64,000 nucleotides of DNA from Hansschlegelia plantiphila (GTDB lineage: Bacteria; Pseudomonadota; Alphaproteobacteria; Rhizobiales; Methylopilaceae): positions 190,755 to 254,754 of the forward strand of contig NZ_BSFI01000007.1 in the NCBI RefSeq assembly GCF_027922265.1, given 5' to 3'. The position numbers were made by a program, and so were the translations under genes. Under the pieces are notes generated by a model. That model searched no databases, was not told where the DNA came from, and was given only the letters and a program-made list of their open reading frames with translations. Positions within the stretch are counted from its first letter, which is position 1; each line of letters begins with the position of its first letter. Positions 1 to 9,346 of this stretch are shown here, in pieces.

Positions 1-459
1 GCGCGCGCGCTTCTCAAGCGCGACGACGCGCTTCTCGAGGCTTTCGAGGTCGGCGATCATCAATTCGGTCTCGACGGTGTCGGCGTCGGAGAGCGGATCG
101 ACCTTGCCCTCGACATGGGTGACGTCGTCATCCTCGAAGCAGCGCAGCACATAGGCGATGGCGTCGACCTCGCGGATATGCGCGAGGAACTGGTTGCCGA
201 GACCTTCGCCCTTGGAGGCTCCGCGCACCAGCCCCGCGATGTCCACGAAGGTCAACCGCGTCGGGATGATCTCCTTGGAGCCGGCGATGCCTGCAAGCGT
301 CTCCAGCCGTGGGTCCGGCACGGCGACCTCGCCGACATTCGGCTCGATCGTGCAGAACGGATAGTTCGCGGCCTGCGCGGCCGCGGTCTGGGTGAGCGCG
401 TTGAAAAGCGTCGACTTGCCGACGTTCGGCAGGCCGACGATGCCGCATTTGAAGCCCAT
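1..459 (-). CDS. ychF: Ribosome-associated GTPase/ATPase YchF, N-terminal part
   Basis: The start codon lies at 459 on the minus strand and 153 codons read in frame to the window edge, so the C-terminal half (rest of the G domain, coiled coil, TGS domain) is missing. The P-loop GLPNVGKST sits at residues 9-17, followed by the G3-like stretch [10 protein letters not shown] near residue 70. YchF is an Obg-family P-loop protein that prefers ATP and binds the ribosome; it is linked to oxidative stress control. Location just downstream of pth is a common bacterial arrangement and supports the call. Confidence 0.95.
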   Translation of the reverse strand, partial: MGFKCGIVGLPNVGKSTLFNALTQTAAAQAANYPFCTIEPNVGEVAVPDPRLETLAGIAGSKEIIPTRLTFVDIAGLVRGASKGEGLGNQFLAHIREVDAIAYVLRCFEDDDVTHVEGKVDPLSDADTVETELMIADLESLEKRVVALEKRAR

Positions 460-519
460 GGGGAGAGATCGCTCGTCTTGTCAGGTCAGGAGGAGGCGGC
501 TTCTAGCACGTGGAAGGGA

Positions 520-1110
520 TCAAGTACGAGGGTCGCCAAACCCCGCCGCCTCCATCCGGAGGTGCGCCTTGTTCTGGAAGCTGTTGTCTTCGCCGGCCGC
601 GAGCAGGTCGGCGCCGTCGGCCACGGCCTCGGTGAGCACGTCGACCCACTCCATCTCGCCCTTGCCGAAGTCGTTCAGCACATAGGACAGCACGGCGTCC
701 CTGCCGGGATGGCCGATCCCCAGCCGCACCCGCTTATAGTCGTTCCCCATATGGGCGGTGATCGAGCGCAGGCCGTTGTGGCCGGCGTTGCCGCCGCCGA
801 CTTTCACGCGCAGCTTACCCGGCGCGAGGTCGAGTTCGTCGTGCAGCACCGCGATGTCGGGAAGCGCGATCTTGAAGAAGCGGGCGGCCTCGGCGACCGA
901 CCGGCCGCTCTCGTTCATGTAGGTGCGGGGTTTCAGCAGCAGCGTCTTCACGCCGCCGATCGCGCCTTCCGCGACGTCGCCCTGAAAGCGCGACCGCCAT
1001 GGCGCGAAGCCATGGCGGGACGCGATCCGGTCGACGGCCATGAAGCCGATGTTGTGCCGGTTCTTCTCGTATTTCGGCCCCGGATTCCCGAGGCCGACCA
1101 GGAGCAGCAT
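520..1110 (-). CDS. pth: Peptidyl-tRNA hydrolase
   Basis: Cytoplasmic enzyme that releases tRNA from peptidyl-tRNA dropped by ribosomes. The 196-residue length is normal. Family residues are visible: GLGNPG near the N-terminus, the catalytic His in NRHNIGF at about residue 19, the Asp in HDELDL, and [13 protein letters not shown] carrying the substrate-binding Asn. The gene lies 23 nt after rplY and 60 nt before ychF on the same strand, a conserved translation-related unit likely to be co-transcribed. Confidence 0.97.
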   Translation of the reverse strand: MLLLVGLGNPGPKYEKNRHNIGFMAVDRIASRHGFAPWRSRFQGDVAEGAIGGVKTLLLKPRTYMNESGRSVAEAARFFKIALPDIAVLHDELDLAPGKLRVKVGGGNAGHNGLRSITAHMGNDYKRVRLGIGHPGRDAVLSYVLNDFGKGEMEWVDVLTEAVADGADLLAAGEDNSFQNKAHLRMEAAGFGDPRT

Positions 1111-1133
1111 GGAAAGAGCTCCCGCCAGGCCGA

Positions 1134-1880
1134 TCAGTCGTCCTGCGACTTGCGGCTTTCGGACTTCTTGTCCTCGTCCTGCTTGGCGTCGGCGTCTTCC
1201 GCGTCCGTATCCGCAGCCTCGCCCTCGGCGCCCTCTTCGGGCTCCGCAGTCTCGCCACGGTTCTCTGCGGCGGCCTCGGCCTGCTCCTCGGCGATCTCTT
1301 CGGCGACGACGGTCGGCGCCGCGATGGTCGCGATCGTCAGTTCGTCGAGGTCGTCAGCCGCGAAGGTGACGCCCTTCGGCAGCTTCACAGAGTTGGCGTG
1401 GATGATGTCGCCGATCTGAAGACCCTTCAGGTCGACCTCGATCGCGCTCGGGATGTCGTTGACGCCAGCCTTCACATGCACTGCGTGCAGCACGACGTTG
1501 AGCACGCCGCCACGCTTCTTGATGCCGGGGCAGTCGTCTTCGTTGAGGAAGTGCACCGGCACCTCGACGTCGACGACCGAGGAGGCCGAGACGCGGAAGA
1601 AGTCGATGTGCAGCAGCGTGTCCTTGACCGGGTCGCGCTGGTAATCGCGCGGGATCGCCCGCTCCTTGCCGGAGCCGGTGTCGATCTCGAACACGGTGGT
1701 CTTGAAGCCGCCGGCGTGGAGCAGCAGAGTCAGCTCGCGCCGGTCGAGCGAGATGCCGACAGGAGCTTTCTTGCCGCCGTAGATCACAGCGGGAATCTTG
1801 CCTTCACGGCGAAGCGCGCGGGCGGCCCCCTTACCGGCCTTCTCGCGCGCCTCGGCCTTAAGAGCCTTGGTCGCGGACAT
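1134..1880 (-). CDS. rplY: 50S ribosomal protein L25/general stress protein Ctc
   Basis: Binds 5S rRNA in the large ribosomal subunit. It is the long Ctc/TL5 type (248 residues): an N-terminal L25 domain ([12 protein letters not shown], about residues 25-40), a C-terminal beta domain, and an acidic Ala/Glu/Asp-rich tail from about residue 190 ending in basic and Ser residues. The frame stays open upstream to 2114, but the start at 1880 is chosen because [14 protein letters not shown] is the family N-terminus and the upstream part shows no conserved sequence. First gene of the probable rplY-pth-ychF unit. Confidence 0.95.
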   Translation of the reverse strand: MSATKALKAEAREKAGKGAARALRREGKIPAVIYGGKKAPVGISLDRRELTLLLHAGGFKTTVFEIDTGSGKERAIPRDYQRDPVKDTLLHIDFFRVSASSVVDVEVPVHFLNEDDCPGIKKRGGVLNVVLHAVHVKAGVNDIPSAIEVDLKGLQIGDIIHANSVKLPKGVTFAADDLDELTIATIAAPTVVAEEIAEEQAEAAAENRGETAEPEEGAEGEAADTDAEDADAKQDEDKKSESRKSQDD

Positions 1881-2011
1881 TATGATCTCTCCGAAATTGA
1901 AACGGCCGCCCACCGGGGCGGCCTGCCGCAGCGAACCCCTCCAGGGGTGTGGGACGCCGCGCGCGAGGCAATAGCGGATCGCGCCCGAAAATACAACGGA
2001 ACCGCCGGCGG

Positions 2012-2227
2012 CTACTCGCCCGAAAGGCGCCGGTCTTCGTCGTCCTGCTCCTTCGACATCGCCAGCACCGAGACGACGACCGAAAAGCTGCAGACGACCA
2101 CGGCCCAGAACCACGGCTCGTTGAGCTCGGTGTAGGTGACGCAGAGAAAATCCATCACGAAGAGCACCGCCAGAAAACTGGCGAGGACCCCGAGACTGAA
2201 GCGCAGCCAGCTCATGAGCCTTCTCAT
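2012..2227 (-). CDS. Small two-helix membrane protein of unknown function
   Basis: 71 residues with two hydrophobic segments, about residues 8-28 and 40-58, and a charged C-terminal tail ending KEQDDEDRRLSGE. A second in-frame start at 2215 would shorten it by four residues. It lies between prs and rplY on the same strand. No family was recognised. The membrane pattern, the charged tail and the absence of a competing gene favour a real small protein. Confidence 0.6.
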   Translation of the reverse strand: MRRLMSWLRFSLGVLASFLAVLFVMDFLCVTYTELNEPWFWAVVVCSFSVVVSVLAMSKEQDDEDRRLSGE

Positions 2228-2279
2228 GCAGGATATGATGCGGTCCGCCGCGGATAAACGCCAGCGGGCGGAGGGCGGA

Positions 2280-3212
2280 TCAGTCGAAGAGGCTGGAGAC
2301 CGATTCTTCCGACGAGGTGCGGGCGATCGCTTCGCCGATCAGGGTGGCGATCGAGATCGTGCGGATGTTCTTCGCGACCCTCACCGCCTCGGTCGGCTGG
2401 ATCGAGTCGGTCACCACCATCTCCTTGATGCGCGACGCGGAGATGCGCGCGACCGCGCCGCCCGAGAGCACGCCATGGGTGAGATAGGCGTAGACGTCCT
2501 TGGCGCCCTGCTCGAGCAGGGCGTCGGCGGCGTTCACCAGCGTGCCGCCGGAATCCACGATGTCGTCGACGAGGATGCAGGAGTGGCCCGCGACGTCGCC
2601 GATGACGTTCATCACCTCGCTCTCGCCCGGCCGCTCGCGGCGCTTGTCGACGATGGCGAGCTGGGCGTCGATGCGTTTCGCGATCGCGCGGGCGCGGAGC
2701 ACGCCGCCGACATCGGGGGAGACGACCATCAGATTGCCCTGCGGCAGCCGCTCCTTGATGTCGCGCACCATTACGGGGGCGGCGAACAGGTTGTCGGTCG
2801 GGATGTCGAAGAAGCCCTGGATCTGTCCGGCGTGAAGGTCGAGCGTCAGCACCCGGTCGGCGCCGGCCTGCGTGATCATGTTGGCGACGAGCTTCGCCGA
2901 GATCGGCGTGCGGCCGGCGGCGCGGCGATCCTGCCGGGCGTAGCCGAAATAGGGCATGACCGCGGTGATGCGGCGCGCCGAGGAGCGGCGCAGCGCGTCG
3001 ATGATGATGAGAAGCTCCATCAGGTGGTCGTTCGCCGGGAACGACGTCGACTGGACGACGAACACGTCCTCGCCTCGGACGTTCTCCAGGATTTCGACGA
3101 ACACCTCCATGTCCGCGAAGCGGCGCACGTTGCATCTCGTAAGCGGCGTGGCGAGGTAGGCCGCGATCGCTTCGGCGAGCGCGCGGTTGGAGTTGCCGGC
3201 GACGACCTTCAT
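2280..3212 (-). CDS. prs: Ribose-phosphate pyrophosphokinase (PRPP synthetase)
   Basis: Makes PRPP from ribose 5-phosphate and ATP for purine, pyrimidine, His, Trp and NAD synthesis. The 310-residue length is standard for class I enzymes. Visible motifs are the flexible-loop and metal region ([13 protein letters not shown] near residue 95), [12 protein letters not shown] around residue 130, and the PRPP-binding loop [14 protein letters not shown] near residue 215. Monocistronic in appearance, with about 160 bp of non-coding sequence upstream in which I see no obvious regulatory structure. Confidence 0.97.
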   Translation of the reverse strand: MKVVAGNSNRALAEAIAAYLATPLTRCNVRRFADMEVFVEILENVRGEDVFVVQSTSFPANDHLMELLIIIDALRRSSARRITAVMPYFGYARQDRRAAGRTPISAKLVANMITQAGADRVLTLDLHAGQIQGFFDIPTDNLFAAPVMVRDIKERLPQGNLMVVSPDVGGVLRARAIAKRIDAQLAIVDKRRERPGESEVMNVIGDVAGHSCILVDDIVDSGGTLVNAADALLEQGAKDVYAYLTHGVLSGGAVARISASRIKEMVVTDSIQPTEAVRVAKNIRTISIATLIGEAIARTSSEESVSSLFD

Positions 3213-3371
3213 GCGATTTGATCCCGAAAAGTCCGGCCGGCCAGCGGGAGACAGCGCCGGCGCTTAGGAGGCGAGGGGCTCTTAACAGCGATTCCAGACA
3301 GCCTCAACGTCATGAAGCGTCGGAACGGCAACTTGCCGCGCCGGTGTGTCCGTCGGGTTAAGCTGCTTGGT

Positions 3372-4154
3372 TTACGAAAGAGCGATCGCGGCGATCAGCC
3401 GGCCGTAATCCGGCTCGCCTCGATGGGTCGCCCGGCGGAAGCTGAAAAAGCGCCGCTCGTCGGCGTAGGTGTCGATCCCGAGATCGTCGACCGCGCCGAC
3501 GCCCGCCGCCTCGAGCCGCGCCACGACATAGCCGCCGAGGTCGAACAGCGAATGGCCAAGCTTCGGCGACTCCGCAAAGAAGCGGGCGTTGGCGGGATCG
3601 GCCGTGGTGAAGCGGGCGACGAATTCCGGGCCGACCTCATAGCTCTGCTGCCGGATGCATGGTCCGAGCGCGGCGGTGACGGCTTGCCGCGACGCGCCGA
3701 GCTCCTCCATCCGGGCGAGCGTCGACTCCAGCACGCCCGAGAACGCGCCCTTCCAGCCGGCATGCGCCGCGGCCACCACGCCTGCGTTCGGATCGGCCAG
3801 CAGGATCGGCCCGCAGTCTGCGATCGTGACGGCGACGGCGAGGCCGCGCGTCGCCGTCGCGACGGCGTCGACATGCGGAGCGCCGTCCCGCGACCAGGGG
3901 CCGGCGGCGGCGACGGAGTCTGCGGAATGCACCTGCCACGGCACCGCGAGGCGGCCGGGCTCGACGCCCAGCGCCTCCGTCATTCGCCGCCGGTTCTCGC
4001 GCACGGCTTCGGGATCGTCGTTCGAACCGAGGCCGCCGTTGAGGCTGGCGTAGAGTCCCTGCGAAACGCCGCCCTCGCGGGTGAAGAAAGCGTGGCGCAC
4101 GCCAGGAAGGGCGCCGAGGAGAGCCGATTGAACGATCGGGACGGCGTCGGTCAT
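3372..4154 (-). CDS. pgeF: Laccase-domain purine nucleoside phosphorylase, YfiH/PgeF family
   Basis: 260 residues with the family metal site: HAGWKG near residue 130, the Cys in AALGPCIRQQ, and the early His in VRHAFFTREGG. Members are zinc-dependent adenosine and inosine phosphorylases/deaminases, formerly annotated as polyphenol oxidases. The start codon overlaps the stop of the methyltransferase gene by 4 nt (ATGA), so lgt, the methyltransferase and pgeF form one minus-strand operon. This order is common in Rhizobiales. Confidence 0.92.
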   Translation of the reverse strand: MTDAVPIVQSALLGALPGVRHAFFTREGGVSQGLYASLNGGLGSNDDPEAVRENRRRMTEALGVEPGRLAVPWQVHSADSVAAAGPWSRDGAPHVDAVATATRGLAVAVTIADCGPILLADPNAGVVAAAHAGWKGAFSGVLESTLARMEELGASRQAVTAALGPCIRQQSYEVGPEFVARFTTADPANARFFAESPKLGHSLFDLGGYVVARLEAAGVGAVDDLGIDTYADERRFFSFRRATHRGEPDYGRLIAAIALS

Positions 4155-5269
4155 GGCGTCGGTCCTTCAGAAGGAGCGGAAGAGGGCGAGGGTGCGAATC
4201 CGGGGAGGGGACCGAGACGAGGATCGGCGAAGGCGAGCGCCTTGAACAGGGCGCCCATGCCGGTCGGAGCGCGGTCGGTCAGGCGGGCGACCGCCGCGAC
4301 GATCGCGTCCCGCTGGGCGTCCGAGGCTTTCGCGCAGAGCTGCGCCGCTCGCGCGGCGAGGCCGAGCGCGTCGAGAAGATCGCCCTGCGTCGCGAGCCGC
4401 ATCGCCGTCGCGCCGCGGCTGCGCGCGGCGGCGGCGAGCGCGCCGAAATCGACATGGGCGGTGAGGTCGGCCTCGCCGGGCTCGGCGAGCGGATCGACGA
4501 AGCCGTGGGCGCGCACCGCCTGCAACGTATCTCCGGCGCTGAAGCCCGAGCCGTAGTCGATCGCGAGCGCCGCCCCGCCATGGGCGGCGACATGGCCGCC
4601 CAAGCGCGCTGCGATGGCGAGCGCCTCGGGACAGACTTCAAGCAGGGCGCCGGTCGGACGCTCCGGCGGATCGAGATCGGACGGCGCCTCCGGCGCCAGG
4701 CCGAACACGAGCGCGCCCTCATCGGAGAGGCCGACGAGCCGCTCCCGCCAGCCCGCGGCCGTCCTGGCGAACTGGCGGATCGGGAGGGCGTCGAAGAATT
4801 CGTTCGCCACGGCGACCACGGGATGATCGTGATCGAGCGCCTCATCCACCGTCGCCGCCCACCTCACAGCGACGCCGGCGGTCTGCAGCGTCCGTTCCTG
4901 CACTGCGCGCAGCGTCGGGCTGGTCTCGACGAGCGTGACCGCGACCGCATCGCGAAAGTCCGGCGCCGCCTTGGCCGCGCGGAGCATGTCGGCCATCAGC
5001 GTGCCGCGGCCGGGTCCGAGCTCGATCAGGGCGACGCGCTTCGGCGCGCCCATCTGCGTCCAGACCGCCGCGCACCAGAGCCCGATCAGCTCGCCGAACA
5101 TCTGGCTGATCTCCGGCGCGGTGACGAAATCGCCGGCCGGGCCGAAGGGATCGCGAGTGGCGTAGTAGCCGTGCTCGGGATGGCCGAGGCACAGCGCCAT
5201 GTAGCGCGCGACGCTGATCGGACCCTCCGCGGAGATCAGCGCGGCGATCTCCCGACCAAGCGGGGTCAT
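4151..5269 (-). CDS. SAM-dependent methyltransferase, MidA/NDUFAF7 family
   Basis: 372 residues. The SAM-binding motif ELGPGRGTLMADMLR lies near residue 85, and the family N-terminus (GPISVARYMALCLGHPEHGYY) is well preserved. Mitochondrial relatives (NDUFAF7/MidA) methylate an Arg of complex I subunit NDUFS2; bacterial members may do the same for NuoD, but that is inferred. It overlaps lgt by 4 nt upstream and pgeF by 4 nt downstream, so translation is coupled across the three genes. Confidence 0.9.
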   Translation of the reverse strand: MTPLGREIAALISAEGPISVARYMALCLGHPEHGYYATRDPFGPAGDFVTAPEISQMFGELIGLWCAAVWTQMGAPKRVALIELGPGRGTLMADMLRAAKAAPDFRDAVAVTLVETSPTLRAVQERTLQTAGVAVRWAATVDEALDHDHPVVAVANEFFDALPIRQFARTAAGWRERLVGLSDEGALVFGLAPEAPSDLDPPERPTGALLEVCPEALAIAARLGGHVAAHGGAALAIDYGSGFSAGDTLQAVRAHGFVDPLAEPGEADLTAHVDFGALAAAARSRGATAMRLATQGDLLDALGLAARAAQLCAKASDAQRDAIVAAVARLTDRAPTGMGALFKALAFADPRLGPLPGFAPSPSSAPSEGPTP

Positions 5270-6084
5270 CCGTTGGCGGGGCGCTTCGACGCGATCACGA
5301 CAACGGCGAGCCCGATCGCGACCATCGGCAGCGACAGCAGCATCCCCATCGTGAGCCCGCCGGCGAGAAAGCCGAGCTGCGCATCCGGCTCGCGGAAGAA
5401 CTCGCCGACGATGCGGGCGAGGCCATAGCCGGCGACGAAGGCGCCGGTGACGAGACCGGGCCGCTTGAGCGCGCCCCTGCGCACGAGAACCTGAACGAGC
5501 ACGAACAGCACCACGCCTTCAAGCGTCGCCTGGTAAAGCTGGCTCGGGTGGCGCGGGTCCGGGCCGCCATTGGGGAACACCATCGCCCAGGGAACGTCCG
5601 TCACCCGGCCGAACAGCTCGCCATTGATGAAATTCGCGATGCGGCCGAAGAACAGGCCGATCGGGGTCACGGCGGCCGCGACGTCGAACACCGGCATCAG
5701 CGGCAGCTTTTTCAGGCGCGCGAACAGCGACAGAGCGACCGCTGCGCCGAGGAAGCCGCCGTGGAAGCTCATGCCGCCATGCCAGACCTCGAGCGCCTCG
5801 AGCGGGCTCGCGACGTAGTGCGGCAGATCGTAGAACAGGACGTAGCCGATGCGGCCGCCGAGGATGACGCCGAAGGCGACCCAGACGATGAGATCGTCGA
5901 TGTCGAGCGGTTTCAGCCGGGGCGTCGCGCCCCACAGCGCGTCCTTTGCGCAGATGCGCTTGGCGAGCCACCAGCCGAGCAGGAGGCCTGCGATATAGGC
6001 CAGCGCATACCAGCGGATCGCGATCGGCCCGATCTGCAGCGCGACCGGGTCGATCATCGGGTAGGCGATCGCGAACAGCGGCAT
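5266..6084 (-). CDS. lgt: Prolipoprotein diacylglyceryl transferase
   Basis: Inner-membrane enzyme that moves diacylglycerol from phosphatidylglycerol to the lipobox Cys of prolipoproteins. 272 residues with several membrane segments and the Lgt signature region HGGMSFHGGFLGA (about residue 103) followed by GRIANFINGELFGR (about residue 147). It is first in the lgt-methyltransferase-pgeF operon. Its upstream region is shared with the divergent nitrilase gene and holds a promoter-like sequence and hairpin for the other strand. Confidence 0.97.
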   Translation of the reverse strand: MPLFAIAYPMIDPVALQIGPIAIRWYALAYIAGLLLGWWLAKRICAKDALWGATPRLKPLDIDDLIVWVAFGVILGGRIGYVLFYDLPHYVASPLEALEVWHGGMSFHGGFLGAAVALSLFARLKKLPLMPVFDVAAAVTPIGLFFGRIANFINGELFGRVTDVPWAMVFPNGGPDPRHPSQLYQATLEGVVLFVLVQVLVRRGALKRPGLVTGAFVAGYGLARIVGEFFREPDAQLGFLAGGLTMGMLLSLPMVAIGLAVVVIASKRPANG

Positions 6085-6223
6085 TCGGACGGGCTTCCTG
6101 CGGATCGAGGCGGGTGATGAGCGGAGCGGGGAGGGGTGTCAAGGCGCGCCGTCTCGGCCTCGGCGAACGGCCGGGCTCCGCATGGCGTAGCGCAGTGATG
6201 GGGACGGGCGCCGCCACTCTTGC

Positions 6224-6252
6224 TTGACCGTCCGAAACGGCTCCCTTAGCCT
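6224..6252 (+). promoter_or_regulatory. Putative sigma-70-type promoter for the nitrilase gene
   Basis: TTGACC at 6224-6229 and TAGCCT at 6247-6252 are separated by 17 nt. Transcription would start near 6259, just before the hairpin at 6266-6311 and about 95 nt before the nitrilase start. Assigned by eye from spacing and sequence only. Confidence 0.45.
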
Positions 6253-6265
6253 TTCGTTCAGGAGC

Positions 6266-6316
6266 AAGGGAGCTCCCGCTGGTTTGGCTTCGGCCCCGCG
6301 GGAGCTCCCTTTTTTG
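6266..6316 (+). terminator. Intrinsic terminator-like hairpin in the nitrilase leader
   Basis: A perfect 14-bp stem (6266-6279 with 6298-6311) encloses a loop that holds a GGC-TTCG-GCC mini-hairpin. The 3' arm runs directly into T6 at 6310-6315. Read on the plus strand this is a textbook Rho-independent terminator; the minus strand has no T-run. No plus-strand gene ends upstream, so it would act on a short leader RNA or on read-through from within the lgt region. Confidence 0.75.
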
Positions 6317-6353
6317 TTTTCGGGTCGCGCGTCGGCCCCGCCGGAGATCGAGC

Positions 6354-8102
6354 ATGCCGAGGTTCACCGCCGCCGCCGTGCAGTTCGAACCGACCATGTT
6401 CGAGAAGGAGCGCAACATCGCGCGGCTTCTCCAACTGGTCGAGGAGGCCGCCGCCGGGGGCGCGGACCTGATCGTCACCCCAGAGATGGGCACGACCGGC
6501 TATTGCTGGTTCGATCGCGACGAGGTCTCGTCGCAGGTTGAGACGATCCCCGGCCCGACGACCGACCGCTTCGCCGCGGCCGCAAAGGCGACCGGAGCGC
6601 ATGTCGTCGTCGGCATGCCCGAGGTCGAACCGACGACCGGGCTCTACTACAACTCCGCGGTGCTGATCGGACCCGACGGCGTCATCGGCAAGCATCGCAA
6701 GACCCATCCCTATATCTCGGAGCCGAAATGGGCCGCCCCCGGCGACCTCGGCCATCAGGTGTTCGAGACCGCGCTCGGCCGCATCGCGCTGCTGATCTGC
6801 ATGGACATCCACTTCGTCGAGACCGCGCGGCTGGTGGCGCTCGATGGCGCCGACGTCATCTGCCACGTCTCCAACTGGCTGTCGGAACGCACGCCTGCGC
6901 CCTACTGGATCAGCCGGGCCTTCGAGAATTCCTGCTGGCTGATCGAGAGCAATCGCTGGGGGCTGGAGCGCACCGTGCAGTTCAGCGGCGGAAGCTGCGT
7001 GATCGCGCCGGACGGGACCATCGCGGCGGTCATCGACAGCGGCGACGGCGTCGCCTACGCCGCGATCGACACAGACCGCTCACGCGCCCGCTCCGTGCTC
7101 GGCGAGGCGACGTTCGCGCAGCGCCGACCGCAGCTCTACCGCGAATTGCCGACCGGACTGTCCGGTTGGAACCCGCTCGACTTCTTTTCGCTCTACGGCC
7201 ATCGCTCGCCGCCGCCCGGAAAACTGTCCAAGGTCGCGGTCGCGCAGTTTCTTCCCGGCTCCGACGTGGCTGGGAACCTCTCGAGGATCGCGGAGCTCGC
7301 CGCCGAGGCGGCGCAACGCGGCGCCGACCTCGTGACGTTTCCCGAACTCTCGGTGACCGGCCTCGACGATCCGGCGGATCGCGCCGAGCCGGTGTCGGGC
7401 CACGCCGTCACCCGCCTGATGGCCATCGCGTCGCGACACAACCTGCATCTGGTCGCGGGCCTTGCGGAAAAGGACGGGGCGCGTCTCTACAACGCCGCCG
7501 TGCTCGTCGGCCCCGAGGGCGTGGTCGGCGTCTACCGGAAGATCCATCTCGACGCGCGCGACCGGCCTTGGGCCGAGGCCGGCGACGCCTGGGCGGTCTA
7601 CGACATACCGATCGGACGCGTCGGCCTCCTGATCGGGCACGACGCATTGTTTCCGGAGGCCGGGCGCATCCTGGCGCTGCGCGGCTGCGATCTGATCGCC
7701 TGTCCGGCGGCGCAGGCCGGCATGTTCTCATTCGGCCATGCCGGCAGCGCGGTGAAGCAGAGCTTCCCGATCCCGACAGGCGCGGACCCGTTTCACTGGC
7801 ACCACTTCCGGGCGCGCGCCGGCGAGAACAACGTCGTCTTCGCCTTCGCCAACGTCGTCGACCCCGATCGGGGCTTCCCGGGGATGAGCGGCGTCTTCGG
7901 ACCCGAGACCTTCACCTTCCCGCGCCGCGAGGCGATCGTCTTCGAAGGCGAGGGCGTCGCGCTGGCGGAGCTCGACACCACCAATCTCGACACGCCCTAT
8001 CCGACCAATCCCATCCGTCGGAAGGATCTCGTGACGATGCGCCTGCCTCAGCACTACGTCCCGCTCGCCGTCGAGCGCGGCAACGAGCGCGCCGCCGGCT
8101 GA
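6354..8102 (+). CDS. Two-domain carbon-nitrogen hydrolase (nitrilase superfamily) with a degenerate second domain
   Basis: 582 residues made of two nitrilase folds in tandem. The first (about 1-280) keeps the catalytic triad: Glu44 (VTPEMG), Lys116 (KHRKTH) and Cys149 (LLICMDIHF). The second (about 292-560) keeps Glu331 (FPELSVTG) and Lys396 (YRKIHL), but the nucleophile position is Gly428 (LIGHDALFPE), codon GGG at 7635-7637. The first half should therefore hydrolyse a C-N bond (nitrile, amide or carbamoyl; substrate unknown) and the second half is probably structural or regulatory. Start chosen at the first family residues (AAAVQFEPT). Confidence 0.88.
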   Translation: MPRFTAAAVQFEPTMFEKERNIARLLQLVEEAAAGGADLIVTPEMGTTGYCWFDRDEVSSQVETIPGPTTDRFAAAAKATGAHVVVGMPEVEPTTGLYYNSAVLIGPDGVIGKHRKTHPYISEPKWAAPGDLGHQVFETALGRIALLICMDIHFVETARLVALDGADVICHVSNWLSERTPAPYWISRAFENSCWLIESNRWGLERTVQFSGGSCVIAPDGTIAAVIDSGDGVAYAAIDTDRSRARSVLGEATFAQRRPQLYRELPTGLSGWNPLDFFSLYGHRSPPPGKLSKVAVAQFLPGSDVAGNLSRIAELAAEAAQRGADLVTFPELSVTGLDDPADRAEPVSGHAVTRLMAIASRHNLHLVAGLAEKDGARLYNAAVLVGPEGVVGVYRKIHLDARDRPWAEAGDAWAVYDIPIGRVGLLIGHDALFPEAGRILALRGCDLIACPAAQAGMFSFGHAGSAVKQSFPIPTGADPFHWHHFRARAGENNVVFAFANVVDPDRGFPGMSGVFGPETFTFPRREAIVFEGEGVALAELDTTNLDTPYPTNPIRRKDLVTMRLPQHYVPLAVERGNERAAG

Positions 8103-8193
8103 GCGAGAGGGGCCCCAGGGCGCGCGCTGCGATCTGGCGAAGCGCGGCGCGCTCGCTTATCAAAGTGCGCAGGGATCTCGACGCAGGGCGGAC

Positions 8194-9252
8194 ATGGGCA
8201 TGAAACGCATGGCGTCGTTAATTCTCGCCCTCGCATGCGCCGCGACGCCGCAGGCGGTCCGGGCGCAAGCCGATCTCGCCGGCCCGCTCAAATCCTTCAA
8301 GGACTGGACTGTCGGCTGCGACAACCTCCGGGCCTGCGTGGCGCTCGGGCTTGCGCCGGAAGAGGACGCGAACGCCTATGTGAGAATAGAACGCGGGGCG
8401 GGCGCCGCCGACGAGCCGCTCGTCGCCTTCGCGGCGATCCTCGACACCGAGCCCAAGGCGCCGACGCTCGCCGTCGCTCTCGACGGCAAAGCCGCTCCGG
8501 GGTTGCCCTCCGGCCCGATCGCCGCCGTGGCGGACGGGCCTTACGCCCGCGCGAAGCTCGCGCCGGCGGAGGCGCGGGCCTTCATCGCCGCGCTGAAGTC
8601 AGCCAAGAGCCTGACGCTGGCGGTGCGCGACGGAAGCGAGACAGTTGGGACCTTCAAGGTTTCGCTCGCCGGCTCGGCCGCAGCGCTGCTGTTTCTCGAC
8701 GACCAGCAGAAGCGCGTCGGCGGCGTGACGGCGCTCGTTTCAGGCGGTCCAGCGGCGTCGTCCGCCGTGCCGCCGGCGCCCGCCATTCCGGTGATCTCCG
8801 CCGTTCGGATGACCGGGATCGACAAGACGCCTCCGACGCCGCGCGGCGTGAAGCGCGACGCGGACGCCGACTGCGACGACGTCAGCGCCATCCGGCTCAC
8901 GGCGTCAAAGACGCTCTGGGCGGTGTGCGAGACGCAGGCCGCCTACAACACGACCTATCGGATGTGGATCGCGGAGGGCGACACCGCCGCCCATGCGGAC
9001 TTTCTCGAGCCCGGCGCGACGCCAAGCGACGACAGTTCGACGCTGACCTGGCCGACCCTGTCGGAGGATGGGCTGACGATGGCGGCGTTCGACAAGGGAC
9101 GCGGGCTCGGCGATTGCGGACAGTCCGCGTCCTGGGCGTTCGACGGCTCGGCCTTCCGGCTCGTATCCCTCGCCCGCGTGGATGATTGCCGCGGCGTATC
9201 CCCCGACGACTGGCCGACGCTCTATCGGGCGCGACCACAGCGCGCCGGCTGA
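8194..9252 (+). CDS. DUF1176 family secreted protein
   Basis: 352 residues with an N-terminal signal peptide (MKRMASLILALACAATPQ, cleavage probably after VRAQA). The body matches the DUF1176 pattern: FKDWTVGCDN and CVALGL near the N-terminus, paired Cys residues, and a C-terminal block FDKGRGLGDCGQSASWAFDG. Members are predicted periplasmic proteins of unknown function, related in pattern to invasion-associated locus B proteins. A paralogue lies at 30015-31085. Starts at 8194 and 8200 are both possible. Confidence 0.8.
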   Translation: MGMKRMASLILALACAATPQAVRAQADLAGPLKSFKDWTVGCDNLRACVALGLAPEEDANAYVRIERGAGAADEPLVAFAAILDTEPKAPTLAVALDGKAAPGLPSGPIAAVADGPYARAKLAPAEARAFIAALKSAKSLTLAVRDGSETVGTFKVSLAGSAAALLFLDDQQKRVGGVTALVSGGPAASSAVPPAPAIPVISAVRMTGIDKTPPTPRGVKRDADADCDDVSAIRLTASKTLWAVCETQAAYNTTYRMWIAEGDTAAHADFLEPGATPSDDSSTLTWPTLSEDGLTMAAFDKGRGLGDCGQSASWAFDGSAFRLVSLARVDDCRGVSPDDWPTLYRARPQRAG

Positions 9253-9346
9253 GGCGGGCGCAGACGCCGTCGGGGAAAAGGCTTGCGCCTGAGGGGGCGG
9301 AGAGCCATCTCATGGCGCAGACGGACCTTCCGGAGACCTGACGCCG

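Noticed and set aside
1881..2114. Longer rplY with a 78-residue extension
   Set aside because: The normal L25 N-terminus begins at 1880 and the extra part is not protein-like.
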